Below, in pieces: positions 1 through 7,667 of a stretch of 48,818 nucleotides of DNA. The notes under the pieces were generated by a model. That model did no database searches, was not told the origin of the DNA, and worked only from the letters and a program-made list of their open reading frames with translations. Made by a program: the position numbers and the translations under genes. The stretch lies in the NCBI GenBank assembly GCA_029239635.1, contig JARBUN010000010.1, positions 1 to 48,818 of the forward strand, given 5' to 3'. The number at the start of each line of letters is the position of its first letter. The stretch's first letter is position 1. The DNA comes from Microbacterium sp. (lineage in GTDB: Bacteria > Actinomycetota > Actinomycetes > Actinomycetales > Microbacteriaceae).

Positions 1-1
1 G

Positions 2-472
2 AACGGCACGGGCCTGGCCGGGTGGCACGGAGGGATCGCGGACTCGTACCGCGCCTCGTCCGACTATCTGCAGCTCGTCGGCGGGCAGTTCGCGACGCAC
101 CCGGGTCGGCATCCCGATGATCGACCGGGAACCGAGGAGGACAACTTCCTCCCCTACCGCGTCGAGATCACCGACCTCGGGCGCACGCACGAGATCACCG
201 CCGGCCTCGACGACTTCGCCCTCGACACCGAGCAGTACTGGGTGCTCACGGACGAGCTGAATGACGTCCTCGCCACCACCACGCACCCCGTGCAGCCGTA
301 TCACCCGTGGCATCGCCCCCTCGTCTCGCCGGCCGTCTGGACCCGCGAGTGGGGAGCGGGACGCGTCTTCGTCGCCACCCCCGGCCACACCCCGGACATC
401 CTCCGCGAGCCGTCGGTCCGCACCATCATCGAAAGGGGACTGCTGTGGGCCAGCCGCACGGTATCGGAATAG
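2..472 (+). CDS. ThuA-domain protein, 5' end cut by window
   Basis: Only the C-terminal ~156 residues are inside the window; the frame is open from base 2. The visible part begins NGTGLAGWHGG and continues through a Y-R-V-E-I-T-D segment, W-V-L-T-D-E and V-F-V-A-T-P-G-H. This is the pattern of ThuA-like (class I amidotransferase-fold) proteins of sugar and trehalose catabolic clusters. ThuA has been linked to 3-keto-disaccharide metabolism; the substrate here is unknown. The stop lies 28 bases inside the downstream dehydrogenase gene, so the two are probably translationally coupled. ThuA with Gfo/Idh/MocA is a common pairing. Family call good, exact function open. Confidence 0.8.
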   Translation, partial: NGTGLAGWHGGIADSYRASSDYLQLVGGQFATHPGRHPDDRPGTEEDNFLPYRVEITDLGRTHEITAGLDDFALDTEQYWVLTDELNDVLATTTHPVQPYHPWHRPLVSPAVWTREWGAGRVFVATPGHTPDILREPSVRTIIERGLLWASRTVSE

Positions 473-1533
473 TCGGCCTCGGCGTCATCTCGGCGCAGTA
501 TCTGGCCACCCTGGGCGAGCACCCCGACGTGCGGATCGTCGCGACCGCCGACCTCGATCGCTCCCGCGCGGAGGAGGTGGCGAGCAGATTCACCGGATGC
601 CGCGCCCTCAGCGTCGACGACCTCGTCGCGGACCCCGCGGTCGACACGGTTCTGAACCTCACCGTTCCCGCGGCGCATGCCGAGGTGGCGCTGGCCGCAC
701 TGGCCGCGGGGAAGGGCGTCTTCGGGGAGAAGCCCCTCGCGGCGACCCTCGCGGACGCGCGTCACGTCGTCGCGGCGCGCGGGGGCGCATGGCTCGGTTG
801 CGCTCCCGACACCGTGCTCGGCACGGGTGTCCAGACGGCCCGCGCCGCTCTCGAGGCCGGGGCCGTCGGGCGACCGGTGGCGGCGACGGCGACCTGGGTG
901 TCCGCGGGCCACGAGGCGTGGCATCCACATCCCGATTTCTACTACCGCGAAGGCGGCGGGCCGCTGCTCGACATGGGGCCGTACTACCTGACGACGCTGT
1001 TCCACCTGCTCGGGCCGGTCGCTCGGGTGTCCGGGGCCTCGTCGCGACCGCGGGACACGCGGACGATCGCGAGCGGCCCGCGGGCGGGCGAGGTCATCCC
1101 TGTCGAGGTCGACACCCACGTGACGGGGGTGCTCGAGCACGTGGACGGCGCGGTGTCGACGGTGACCTTCAGCTTCGACGCGCCCGTCAGCGACGCCTCC
1201 CCGATCGAGGTCTACGGCGAGACGGGAACCCTGTCGGTTCCCGACCCCAACCTCTTCGACGGCGAGGTGCGCGTGCGCGCCGACCGCAGCGACGCCTGGC
1301 ACGCCGTGACCGAACGCGCCGGGTACGACCACGCGGGCCGGGGCATCGGCATCCTGGATCGGGTCCGGACGGGGTCGGACCGGACCGACGCCGGCATCGC
1401 GCTGCACGTCCTCGAGGTCATGACGGCCCTGCAGGAGTCGGCACGCACCGGCGCGCGCGTCCAGATCGAGACGCGGCCGGCGCCACCACCCGTCGTCCCG
1501 TTCACGGGCGAGGAGCAGTGGCGCCGGGGCTGA
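445..1533 (+). CDS. Gfo/Idh/MocA family oxidoreductase
   Basis: A protein of 362 residues starting at GTG 445, chosen because GAAAGGGGA lies 5-14 bases upstream and the Rossmann strand GIGIVGLGVIS follows at once. The longer open frame upstream has no family similarity. A GEKPLA motif (the EKP lysine that binds nicotinamide and substrate) is present near residue 95. The C-terminal part has the beta-sheet domain with FYYREGGGPLLDMGPYY. It should be a cytoplasmic NAD(P)-dependent sugar or inositol dehydrogenase. The overlap with the ThuA-like gene suggests joint sugar oxidation. Substrate cannot be read from sequence. Confidence 0.88.
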   Translation: MGQPHGIGIVGLGVISAQYLATLGEHPDVRIVATADLDRSRAEEVASRFTGCRALSVDDLVADPAVDTVLNLTVPAAHAEVALAALAAGKGVFGEKPLAATLADARHVVAARGGAWLGCAPDTVLGTGVQTARAALEAGAVGRPVAATATWVSAGHEAWHPHPDFYYREGGGPLLDMGPYYLTTLFHLLGPVARVSGASSRPRDTRTIASGPRAGEVIPVEVDTHVTGVLEHVDGAVSTVTFSFDAPVSDASPIEVYGETGTLSVPDPNLFDGEVRVRADRSDAWHAVTERAGYDHAGRGIGILDRVRTGSDRTDAGIALHVLEVMTALQESARTGARVQIETRPAPPPVVPFTGEEQWRRG

Positions 1534-1545
1534 GGCGGCCGGCCC

Positions 1546-2475
1546 TCACGGAAGGATGACGACCTTGCCGCTGATGCCGTGTTCCGCGGCCTCGGCGTGC
1601 AGCGCGGGAAGCTCGGCGAGCGGGATGCGACGGGTGACCTCGATGGTCAGCTCCCCGGCATCCACGAGAGCAACCAGTTCGGCCAGCTGCTCCCGGTCAT
1701 TGCGCACGAAGACGGTGGAGCCGCGCACATCGCGCTCCGCATCGTCGGGGGTCGGCATCCAGGCGGTCGCGCTGACGACCCGTCCCCCGTCGCGCACCAG
1801 GCGCACGAGGGCGGCGAACTCCTCCGGCTCCAGAGGCGCGAGGTTGAGGAGCACGTCGACCGGAGCGGTCACGCCGTCGGCGAGCGCCGTGTCGTCGCGA
1901 TCGAGGATCTCGTCGGCTCCGGCCGCGCGGACCTTGTCGATGCTGCGGGCACTCGCGGTGGCGACCACGTGCGCACCGGCCCGAGCGGCGAGCGCCACCG
2001 CGTAGGTGCCGACGACCCCTCCGGCGCCGACGATCAGCACGCGCTGACCGCGTTGGAGCTCGCCGTGCTCGAAGAGCGCCTGCCACGCCGTGAGCGCGAC
2101 CGACGGCAGACCCGCGGCATCCGGCAGGGGCACGGTCGCGGGGGCCGCGACCCACGCCTCGGCGGGAGCGACGACCTTCTCGGCGGCGCCTCCGTTCTCG
2201 GTCATGGGCAGGAAGCCGACCACCGCGTCGCCGACGGCGAGGTCGTCCACGCCGTCACCGACCGCGTCCACGACTCCGGACACGTCGTACCCCGGCACGT
2301 GCGGAAGTCGCACAGGGATCGGCAGCGTTCCCGCGCGCATGCCGTTGTCGGCGGCGTTGAACGCGGATGCCGCGACCGCCACCCGCACCTGACCCGGGGC
2401 GGGCGTGGGCTCGGCGATCTCCGCGATCTCGAGCACGTCGGGTCCGCCGGTCCGGGTGTACTGCACAGCCTTCAT
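1546..2475 (-). CDS. NADP-dependent medium-chain oxidoreductase (quinone reductase-like)
   Basis: A 309-residue zinc-free medium-chain dehydrogenase starting MKAVQYTRTGGPDVLEI. The ATG at 2475 has GGAGGACATC just before it. The N-terminal GroES-like domain carries HVPGYDVSGVV; the Rossmann part carries VLIVGAGGVVGTYAVALAARAGA near residue 145. There are no zinc-ligand cysteines, as in QorA/YhdH-type enone or quinone reductases. It is divergent from a MarR gene with two palindromic operators between them. A typical reading is a quinone- or electrophile-detoxifying reductase derepressed by its MarR partner; the inducer is unknown. Confidence 0.88.
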   Translation of the reverse strand: MKAVQYTRTGGPDVLEIAEIAEPTPAPGQVRVAVAASAFNAADNGMRAGTLPIPVRLPHVPGYDVSGVVDAVGDGVDDLAVGDAVVGFLPMTENGGAAEKVVAPAEAWVAAPATVPLPDAAGLPSVALTAWQALFEHGELQRGQRVLIVGAGGVVGTYAVALAARAGAHVVATASARSIDKVRAAGADEILDRDDTALADGVTAPVDVLLNLAPLEPEEFAALVRLVRDGGRVVSATAWMPTPDDAERDVRGSTVFVRNDREQLAELVALVDAGELTIEVTRRIPLAELPALHAEAAEHGISGKVVILP

Positions 2476-2495
2476 GATGTCCTCCTTCGTCGGTT

Positions 2496-2511
2496 GCTTC
2501 GAATTCGAAGC
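2496..2511. promoter_or_regulatory. MarR operator, copy 1
   Basis: Perfect 16-base palindrome GCTTCGAATTCGAAGC in the leader of the minus-strand oxidoreductase, downstream of its predicted transcription start. It shares the arms GCTTCGA/TCGAAGC with copy 2, 36 bases away centre to centre. The divergent MarR is the likely binder. Confidence 0.75.
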
Positions 2512-2520
2512 GGTAGGGCG

Positions 2521-2549
2521 AAGGTAGCACTGCTTCGAACTCGAAGCAA
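2521..2549 (-). promoter_or_regulatory. Promoter of the oxidoreductase gene
   Basis: On the minus strand a -35 TTGCTT (2549-2544) and a -10 TACCTT (2526-2521) are 17 bases apart. MarR operator copy 2 fills the spacer, so binding there would block RNA polymerase. Confidence 0.6.
2532..2547. promoter_or_regulatory. MarR operator, copy 2
   Basis: GCTTCGAACTCGAAGC has the same 7-base arms as copy 1 with a different central pair. It lies between -35 and -10 of the minus-strand promoter and just upstream of the MarR gene's own -10 TAGGAT (2554-2559). One site could therefore control both directions. Confidence 0.75.
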
Positions 2550-2565
2550 GCAGTAGGATGGATCC

Positions 2566-3060
2566 ATGGCCGACATGCCCGCCCCGCTCTCCGCGGCACA
2601 GCTCGAGACGTACTTCGCCCTCACGGAGATCGGGAGCCTCGTCCGCCACGCCGTCGAGAAGCAGCTGCGCGATGCCGGCGACCTGAGCTACGTGCAGTTC
2701 CAGCTGCTCGCACGCCTCGGCGACGCTGCGGACGGCAGCCAGCGAATGACCGACCTCGCCGACGGCGTCGTGTACAGCCGCAGCGGGCTCACGTATCAGG
2801 CGCAGCTTTTGGAACAGCGCGGGCTCGTGTCCCGCGGCCCCTCGCCCGACGACGAGCGCAGCGTGGTCGTCACGATCACCGCGGCGGGACGCGACGTGCT
2901 CGCGGATGTCTTCCCCGGTCACATCGAGACGGTGCGAACGCTCCTGTTCACCGAGCTCAGCGACGCCGAGGTCGAGACGCTGGGTGCGCTCCTCGCGAAG
3001 GTGCGCCGCCCCCTGCGCTCCGCACCGCCGCGGTCGGCGGGGCCACGGCGTCGACGCTGA
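2566..3060 (+). CDS. MarR family transcriptional regulator
   Basis: 164 residues. The winged helix spans about residues 35-100, with the recognition region MTDLADGVVYSRSGLTYQ and the wing GLVSRGPSPDDERSVVV (the DxR motif of the beta-hairpin). The ATG at 2566 lies six bases after TAGGAT with no ribosome binding site, so the mRNA is probably leaderless. The gene is divergent from the quinone-type oxidoreductase, and two matching palindromes lie between them, so it is the likely repressor of that gene and of itself. The basic tail (RRPLRSAPPRSAGPRRRR) is longer than usual. Ligand unknown. Confidence 0.9.
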   Translation: MADMPAPLSAAQLETYFALTEIGSLVRHAVEKQLRDAGDLSYVQFQLLARLGDAADGSQRMTDLADGVVYSRSGLTYQAQLLEQRGLVSRGPSPDDERSVVVTITAAGRDVLADVFPGHIETVRTLLFTELSDAEVETLGALLAKVRRPLRSAPPRSAGPRRRR

Positions 3061-3498
3061 TCAGCGCGGCTTCGCGCTCCGCGCGCGGAACCACACCGTC
3101 AGTTCGCGCAGGGCACGTGCCGTGACCGTGTCGTCGCCCGAGTCCAGGTCGTCGAAGGAGTCACGGAACCCCTCGGGCGCCGCCTTGCGCGGAACCTCGA
3201 GCGTCTCGTAGCCCATCGTCCAGTCGGCGAACCGGCGTTCATCGATCTCCTCATCGACGAGAACGCGCATGTCGCGATGACGCGGGTCACGGCGGATCCG
3301 CCCGACGAGTTCGCGCACGAGCGACTCGGGCCCTTCGAGCACCTGGAGGAACCGGTCGCCGCGGAACAGCAGCATCCCCGACAGGTCGCGCGCGAGATTC
3401 GCCGCACGGCTCGACGTGAGGAGGTCGGCCAGTTCCTTCGCACCGAACGTCGACACCGCGGTGCTGGAGTAGGTCATCGACCGCAGTCGCTCGGCCAT
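3061..3498 (-). CDS. BLUF-domain blue-light sensor
   Basis: 145 residues. Residues 4-95 form a BLUF domain that keeps the flavin-switch residues: Tyr10 (MTYSS), Arg31 and Asn34 (SRAAN), Gln52 (FLQVLEG) and Trp93/Met95 (DWTMGY). RIRRDPRH matches the family. It should bind FAD and respond to blue light. There is no output domain, only a ~45-residue tail, so it probably signals through a partner protein, as short BLUF proteins do. The start ATG (3498-3496) overlaps the stop of the upstream small gene as TGATG, so the two are translationally coupled and that product is the best partner candidate. It lies close to a SnoaL-like gene; no photolyase is nearby. Confidence 0.9.
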   Translation of the reverse strand: MAERLRSMTYSSTAVSTFGAKELADLLTSSRAANLARDLSGMLLFRGDRFLQVLEGPESLVRELVGRIRRDPRHRDMRVLVDEEIDERRFADWTMGYETLEVPRKAAPEGFRDSFDDLDSGDDTVTARALRELTVWFRARSAKPR

Positions 3499-3794
3499 CA
3501 ACGCACCATCGATCCGGGAAGCTCGCGGTCGGTGCGCACCTGACGGAGCACGATCTCCTCGTCCCGCGGAGCAGCCGGGCGGGTTTCGACCGTCGCGGAC
3601 GTCACGGCCGCCATGCCGGCGACAAGCGTCGGAAAACGCCCGACCAGACGGGAACGTCCGTCGTAGGCCAGGTAGCTGCCGTCGGCTTCGCGGTCGAGGT
3701 ACCCCAGGAACACGCCGTTGCGGCTGCCCACGTGGAACCCCTCTTCGACGCGCGCCCACACCACGCCGGCACCCGGGCGGTTCGTGTCGGTCAT
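3498..3794 (-). CDS. Conserved small protein coupled to the BLUF sensor
   Basis: 98 residues, not recognised as a named family. The start at 3794 has GGAGAGGAGCC upstream. The centre is strand-rich (VGSRNGVFLGYLDREADG, SYLAYDGRSRLVGRF), which suggests a small beta-sheet domain. The C-terminus is polar and charged. There is no signal peptide or membrane segment. Its stop overlaps the BLUF start by one base, so roughly equal amounts of both proteins are expected. A role as BLUF effector is inference from this coupling alone. Confidence 0.75.
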   Translation of the reverse strand: MTDTNRPGAGVVWARVEEGFHVGSRNGVFLGYLDREADGSYLAYDGRSRLVGRFPTLVAGMAAVTSATVETRPAAPRDEEIVLRQVRTDRELPGSMVR

Positions 3795-3894
3795 GTCGAG
3801 GCTCCTCTCCCACGGAGTGTCCGCAGACCTACGACCGTACCGATCTCCGAGAGGCGCGCACGCTCCTTGACAGCGCCCCGCGCAACCGTTCGCC

Positions 3895-4290
3895 TCAGCC
3901 CAGTTGCGCGCGGATCTGCTCGGCGTCGTCGGTTCCGGATGCCTCGACGATGCGCCCGCGCTCGAGTCGGTACATCGCGAACGCGGCGATGTTGACCCGC
4001 CGCCGCGTGGCCGGGACGTGCTGGAAGACCCCCGTCTGCATCCCCGACCCCCGCAGGTGTACGGCGAGACGGTCGTCCTCCACGATCAGCTGGATGCGCT
4101 TCCACTGCCAATCGGGGAAGGCGTGCAGCAGCTCGGCGGTCTCGGCGATCCAGGCTTCGGCGCCGGCGGGCCGATGGGCGCGGCGCACTCCCGGGTCGAG
4201 GAAGCCGCGCACGGCCTCGAGATCGTGGCGATTCTGGGCGTCGAGGAAGTCGGCGAACCAGTCGCGCGTCTCCCAGGTCTCCCGTCCCAT
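3895..4290 (-). CDS. SnoaL-like / NTF2-fold protein
   Basis: 131 residues starting MGRETWETRDW at ATG 4290, with AGGCGG upstream. It has the SnoaL-like order: an N-terminal helix (WFADFLDAQNRHDLEAVRGFLDP), AFPDWQWKRIQLIVEDDRLAVHLRGSG, and a sheet ending AFAMYRLERGRIVEASGTDD. Such proteins are ester cyclases, dehydratases or binding proteins of small hydrophobic compounds. It is divergent from the P450 gene, 136 bases away; a functional link is possible but unproved. Confidence 0.8.
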   Translation of the reverse strand: MGRETWETRDWFADFLDAQNRHDLEAVRGFLDPGVRRAHRPAGAEAWIAETAELLHAFPDWQWKRIQLIVEDDRLAVHLRGSGMQTGVFQHVPATRRRVNIAAFAMYRLERGRIVEASGTDDAEQIRAQLG

Positions 4291-4426
4291 TATCCGCCTG
4301 GCTCTTCCGGGTCGAGGCGTTCGCCGTTCGCCGGACGGATGCCGCAGGCCACCGCCGCGAGTACCACAACGTCTCGGCGCGCGCCGCCCCCTCGGCAGCC
4401 CGAGGCCCCCGTGAAACCGTGAGGGC

Positions 4427-5734
4427 ATGGCATCCCCCCTCGCCCTCCTCCGTGACGACTCGCTCTCGCTCCTGGTCCGCGGCTACGGCTTCGGCGCTCA
4501 CCTGTGGCGCCGCGCCGACCGCGGGGCGCGCGCCGTCCCGTTCCGGCTGCTCGGGCGCGAGGCGCTCTTCGTGCGGGGCGAAGAGGGCGTGCGCGTGTTC
4601 TACGACGAGACGCTCGTGCGTCGGCATGGGGCGATGCCGGCGTTCATCCAGGAATCGCTGTTCGGCCACGGCTCGGTACACAGCCTCGACGGCGACGAGC
4701 ACCGCCACCGCAAGGCCACATTCGTCGACGTGCTCTACGACGACGCCGAGGTGCAGCGGCTGCTCCCCGAGCTCGAGCGGCAGTGGCAGGGCGAACTCGA
4801 CGAGTGGGTCGCGGGCGGCGAGCGCTCGGCGTACGACGCCGCCGTGGGTGCGCTGGGCCGCGCGATCATGCGGTGGGCCGGCATCCCGGGCACGGCGGCG
4901 GCGCAGACGCGGTGGGCGAAGCGCCAGGCGCAGATCGTCGACGGGTTCGGTGTGCCGTACTCGCCCGAGTTCGCGCTCGCCCTGCTCAACCGCCGGTGGT
5001 CCGACCGTCACGCAGCCGAGCTGATCGACGCGGTGCGCGCGGGCACGCTGGACCCCGCCGAGGGCACCGCCCTGCACGCCTGGGCGTGGCACCGCGACCG
5101 CTCCGGCGAGCTGCTGCCCGCGAAGCGCGCGGGCATCGAGCTGCAGAACAGCTTCCGGCCGATGATCGCCGTCTCACGCTTCGTCGCGTTCGCCGCGAAG
5201 GAGCTGCACGATCGGCCGGAGTGGCGCGAGCGGATCGCGGCCGAGACCGCCGCGCGCGGATCCCTCGTCGGCGGGGAGCTCGCGACGGCGTTCGCGCAGG
5301 AGATCCGACGCACCGCACCCTTCGTGCCGATGCTGCCGGCGTGGGCCGAGACCGACATCGAGCTCGACGGTCAGCGGGTCGCGAAGGGCGGCCGGGTCGT
5401 GCTGGACATCCTCGGCACCGACACCGATACGCGCGAGTGGGAGCGCCCCTCCGCCTTCGACCCCGAACGCTTCGTCGGCGTCGACGACTACGAGGCGATC
5501 CGCCCCTTCGTCCCCCACGGCGGCGCCGACGTGCCGACCGGTCACCGCTGCCCGGGTGAGAAGCTCGCGATCGCCGGGCTCGCGGCATCCATCGCCGTCC
5601 TCAGCGACCCGCGTCTGCGCATCAGCGGTCGCGGACTCGAGGTGAACAGGCGCCGGATGCCGACGAAGCCGCGCTCCGGCGGGCGCGTGCGCCGCGCGGA
5701 CGCACCGTCGAGCTGCCCGTTCCACCGCGGCTGA
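4427..5734 (+). CDS. Cytochrome P450, CYP152 fatty-acid peroxygenase type
   Basis: 435 residues. The heme-binding loop is FVPHGGADVPTGHRCPGE with the axial cysteine at 375. The ExxR motif is in QEIRRTAPF near 291-299. In place of the acid-alcohol pair of normal P450s, the I helix has Phe-Arg244-Pro245 (NSFRPMIAVSRF). In CYP152 enzymes (P450 BSbeta, SPalpha, OleT) this Arg-Pro pair binds the fatty-acid carboxylate and allows use of H2O2. That predicts H2O2-driven fatty acid hydroxylation or decarboxylation without redox partners, and none are encoded nearby. The Cys/His tail (SSCPFHRG) is an oddity. The start follows a stretch without a clear ribosome binding site. Confidence 0.85.
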   Translation: MASPLALLRDDSLSLLVRGYGFGAHLWRRADRGARAVPFRLLGREALFVRGEEGVRVFYDETLVRRHGAMPAFIQESLFGHGSVHSLDGDEHRHRKATFVDVLYDDAEVQRLLPELERQWQGELDEWVAGGERSAYDAAVGALGRAIMRWAGIPGTAAAQTRWAKRQAQIVDGFGVPYSPEFALALLNRRWSDRHAAELIDAVRAGTLDPAEGTALHAWAWHRDRSGELLPAKRAGIELQNSFRPMIAVSRFVAFAAKELHDRPEWRERIAAETAARGSLVGGELATAFAQEIRRTAPFVPMLPAWAETDIELDGQRVAKGGRVVLDILGTDTDTREWERPSAFDPERFVGVDDYEAIRPFVPHGGADVPTGHRCPGEKLAIAGLAASIAVLSDPRLRISGRGLEVNRRRMPTKPRSGGRVRRADAPSSCPFHRG

Positions 5735-5737
5735 CCT

Positions 5738-5925
5738 GTCACGAGAACAGGCTGCGCGACGAGGACAGGGCGACGGACGCTCTAACGGGCTGTTCTCGTG
5801 GCATCCCCTGTTCCGGTGACACCGCGGGCTCCGCCGCGACACCGTCACGAGAACAGGCGCCGCGACGAGAACAGGTCGATCCGCGCAGATTCGGCCTGTT
5901 CCGGTGGCATCCCCTGTCCCCCGGG
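5738..5925. repeat. Two tandem palindromic intergenic repeats
   Basis: Two ~83-base units start with GTCACGAGAACAGG at 5738 and 5844, followed by CGCGACGAG-ACAGG. Each ends with an inverted copy plus GGCATCCCCTGT (5790-5810 and 5895-5917). The outer halves also pair across the units: CCTGTTCCGGTGAC at 5807-5820 against GTCACGAGAACAGG at 5844. They fill the 207-base gap between two convergent genes and probably act as bidirectional terminators. No other gene is seen here. Confidence 0.7.
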
Positions 5926-5941
5926 CACAGGATGCCGCGCC

Positions 5942-6379
5942 TCAGTCCGCGGAACGCACCCAGCGCCGCCACTCGGGCTGAGGTGCGTACCCGCGGGCCA
6001 GCCAGGCGGAAGCGCCGAGGTCGTTGCCCTCGAGAACCATGGCGTCGAAGCGTCCGGCACCGAGCGCCCGGAGACGCGTCTCCGCCGCGTCGAGAAGGAC
6101 CCGCGCGATGCCCCGACGACGGTGGCCGGGGTGCACGGCCAGGCGATAGAGGTGCGCGCGCCACCCGTCCCAGCCCGCGATGACGGTGCCGACGATACGG
6201 CCATCGGACCGGACGACGAGCACCGCCTCGGGGTCGCGGCGCAGCAGTGCCTCGACGACCGGCGCGGAGTCGCTCGGTCGCGCGTCGTTCTCGCCCGCGA
6301 TCGCCCAGAACGCCAGAAGGGCATCGACGTCGGCGAGGGTCGCGGTCTCGACGGAGTGAGACGTCGGCGGAGTGGTCAT
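5942..6379 (-). CDS. GNAT family N-acetyltransferase
   Basis: 145 residues with a complete GNAT fold: strand-helix at the N-terminus (ATLADVDALLAFW), the central IVGTVIAGWDGWRAHLYRLAVHP, the acetyl-CoA loop HRRRGIA (Q/RxxGxG/A type) and the late strand FDAMVLEGNDLGASAWLARGYAP. The ATG at 6379 has TATCGT exactly six bases upstream and no ribosome binding site, so the transcript is probably leaderless. Substrate unknown. Confidence 0.85.
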   Translation of the reverse strand: MTTPPTSHSVETATLADVDALLAFWAIAGENDARPSDSAPVVEALLRRDPEAVLVVRSDGRIVGTVIAGWDGWRAHLYRLAVHPGHRRRGIARVLLDAAETRLRALGAGRFDAMVLEGNDLGASAWLARGYAPQPEWRRWVRSAD

Positions 6380-6450
6380 CGACCGACGATACCGGCGCGC
6401 CCCTCCGCCACGTTCGCCGAGACAGGCCCGGATGCCGAGGCGCACGCTGC

Positions 6451-6993
6451 TCAGACCCCCTTGCCGCCCTGAGTCGCCGCCGGCTCCCAACTCACCCCGC
6501 CGGGCGTCGCGGACTCGCCCAGGAGGCGGGCATGAGCGCGCACGTCGTCGCTCTGCGGCACCGACACGCGGTGGAGCAGGTCGACGTCGGGGAACGCCCG
6601 GCCGTAGGCGAGACCGCTCACATCCACGAGCACCCGCCACGGCGGCCGCGCCGGCGCCTCGGTCGGATTCACGAGCGCGGCGACGAAGGCTCCGGCCTTG
6701 TCGCGGGCTCGTTGCTCGGGACTCTTCGCCTGCTCGACCGCGTCGAGCGCCGCGCCGAGGTCGCCGCCGTGGAGCACCAGAAGTGCGCGCGCATCACCGA
6801 TCCCGAGGTCGGCCGCGCGGCGGAGGCGCTGGATCTTCTCGACGGGGGTGAGCATGTCGGACGCGTCGGAGGGTGCGTTCCACGGTGCGGGCTCGGGAGC
6901 GCGATCGTCCAGAGCATCGAGCGCGACGCCGAGCACCCTCGCCCAGCACAGAACAGGGCGCGACGCGCGGGAGATCGCGTCGACCGCACGCAT
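6451..6993 (-). CDS. Unknown protein with a UBA-like helical segment
   Basis: 180 residues from ATG 6993. A further in-frame start at 7053 would put the beginning inside a hairpin, so I prefer 6993. Residues ~49-88 (VEKIQRLRRAADLGIGDARA then GGDLGAALDAVEQA) resemble the three-helix UBA/TS-N domain at the N-terminus of EF-Ts, where a GxxDAxxAL core is followed by GDxxxA. The C-terminal half (PPWRVLVDVSGLAYGRAFPD) is unrecognised. There is no membrane segment. The coding bias supports a real gene. Confidence 0.65.
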   Translation of the reverse strand: MRAVDAISRASRPVLCWARVLGVALDALDDRAPEPAPWNAPSDASDMLTPVEKIQRLRRAADLGIGDARALLVLHGGDLGAALDAVEQAKSPEQRARDKAGAFVAALVNPTEAPARPPWRVLVDVSGLAYGRAFPDVDLLHRVSVPQSDDVRAHARLLGESATPGGVSWEPAATQGGKGV

Positions 6994-7034
6994 CGTGCCG
7001 AACCCGCGGCGTGCATCGGTAGGGCCCCACGATG

Positions 7035-7087
7035 GGCCCTGCCCTGGTGACACTCCGCGTTTCCCGCGGCGTCACCAGGGCAGGGTC
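7035..7087. repeat. Palindromic repeat, hairpin
   Basis: GGCCCTGCCCTGGTGAC and GTCACCAGGGCAGGGTC form a 17-base inverted repeat with one mismatch and a 19-base loop. The layout (CCTG..C..GGTGACAC, GC-rich loop, GTCACnAG..CAGG) matches the repeat at 5807-5857. It sits between the 3' end of one minus-strand gene and the start of another and could be a terminator. Confidence 0.65.
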
Positions 7088-7160
7088 CGATCGGTTCCTC
7101 ACCTTCGGCGTCCGGGTCCGCGCATGCGTCGACGCAGCGACCCGGACACCTCGAGCAGCG

Positions 7161-7667
7161 TCAGACGCCCGGAGAACCGGCCGCGGTGCGATCCCCCTGT
7201 CGCCGACGGCGCACGACCCATACTCCGGCGCCCGCAAGGAGGAGGATTCCCGCGAGCAGGACCAGCGCTCCAATGGGACCGGTCAATCCGGTGAGGGCGA
7301 GCGGCACGGGCGTCACAGCCCAGAACGGATCGCTGTCCGTCAGTCGGACCGGCCGACCCGCGGCGTCCTTCACCGCAACGGGAACACCGTGCGGATCGAG
7401 GGAGGGCTTGCCGGTCGGCACCCCGTGTCCGTCGACCTCCGGCATGATCGGTGTCGCCTCGACGGTGACATCGTCGGAGTGGGTCTGCCCCGCACCCATG
7501 CGCAACGTGCCGTGTGCGAAGAACGACGCTCCCGGCGGGATGAGCCCGTGCCAGGTCCCCTGCGACACGAAGTCGTACGAAGCCGGGCCCCCGAATGCGC
7601 TCAGATCAGCCGTCCACGCCGATACCTGCGGACCCTGAGCCGTGACATCGCGGAGGTCCACCGGCAC
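7161..7667 (-). pseudogene. C-terminal remnant of a cell-envelope protein
   Basis: 168 codons with normal bias but no signal peptide or convincing start; GTG 7667 is only the first possible one. The extracellular part includes GTWHGLIPPGASFFAHGTLRMGAG broken by aromatic and Gly residues. The end is a clear anchor: PLALTGLTGPIGALVLLAGILLLAGAGVWVV followed by RRRRQG. Such a type I anchored protein needs an export signal, which is missing. The frame upstream of about 7640 turns into the antisense of the plus-strand remnant. The simplest reading is loss of the 5' part. Confidence 0.6.

Noticed and set aside
261..1559. Open frames overlapping the Gfo/Idh/MocA gene on both strands
   Set aside because: Arg/Pro-dominated translations without motifs; the dehydrogenase frame has clear family motifs and codon bias.
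7186..7638. Plus-strand gene upstream of the beta-helix remnant
   Set aside because: The translation is Arg/Pro/Thr-rich shadow of the minus-strand anchored protein, and a stop separates it from the remnant.
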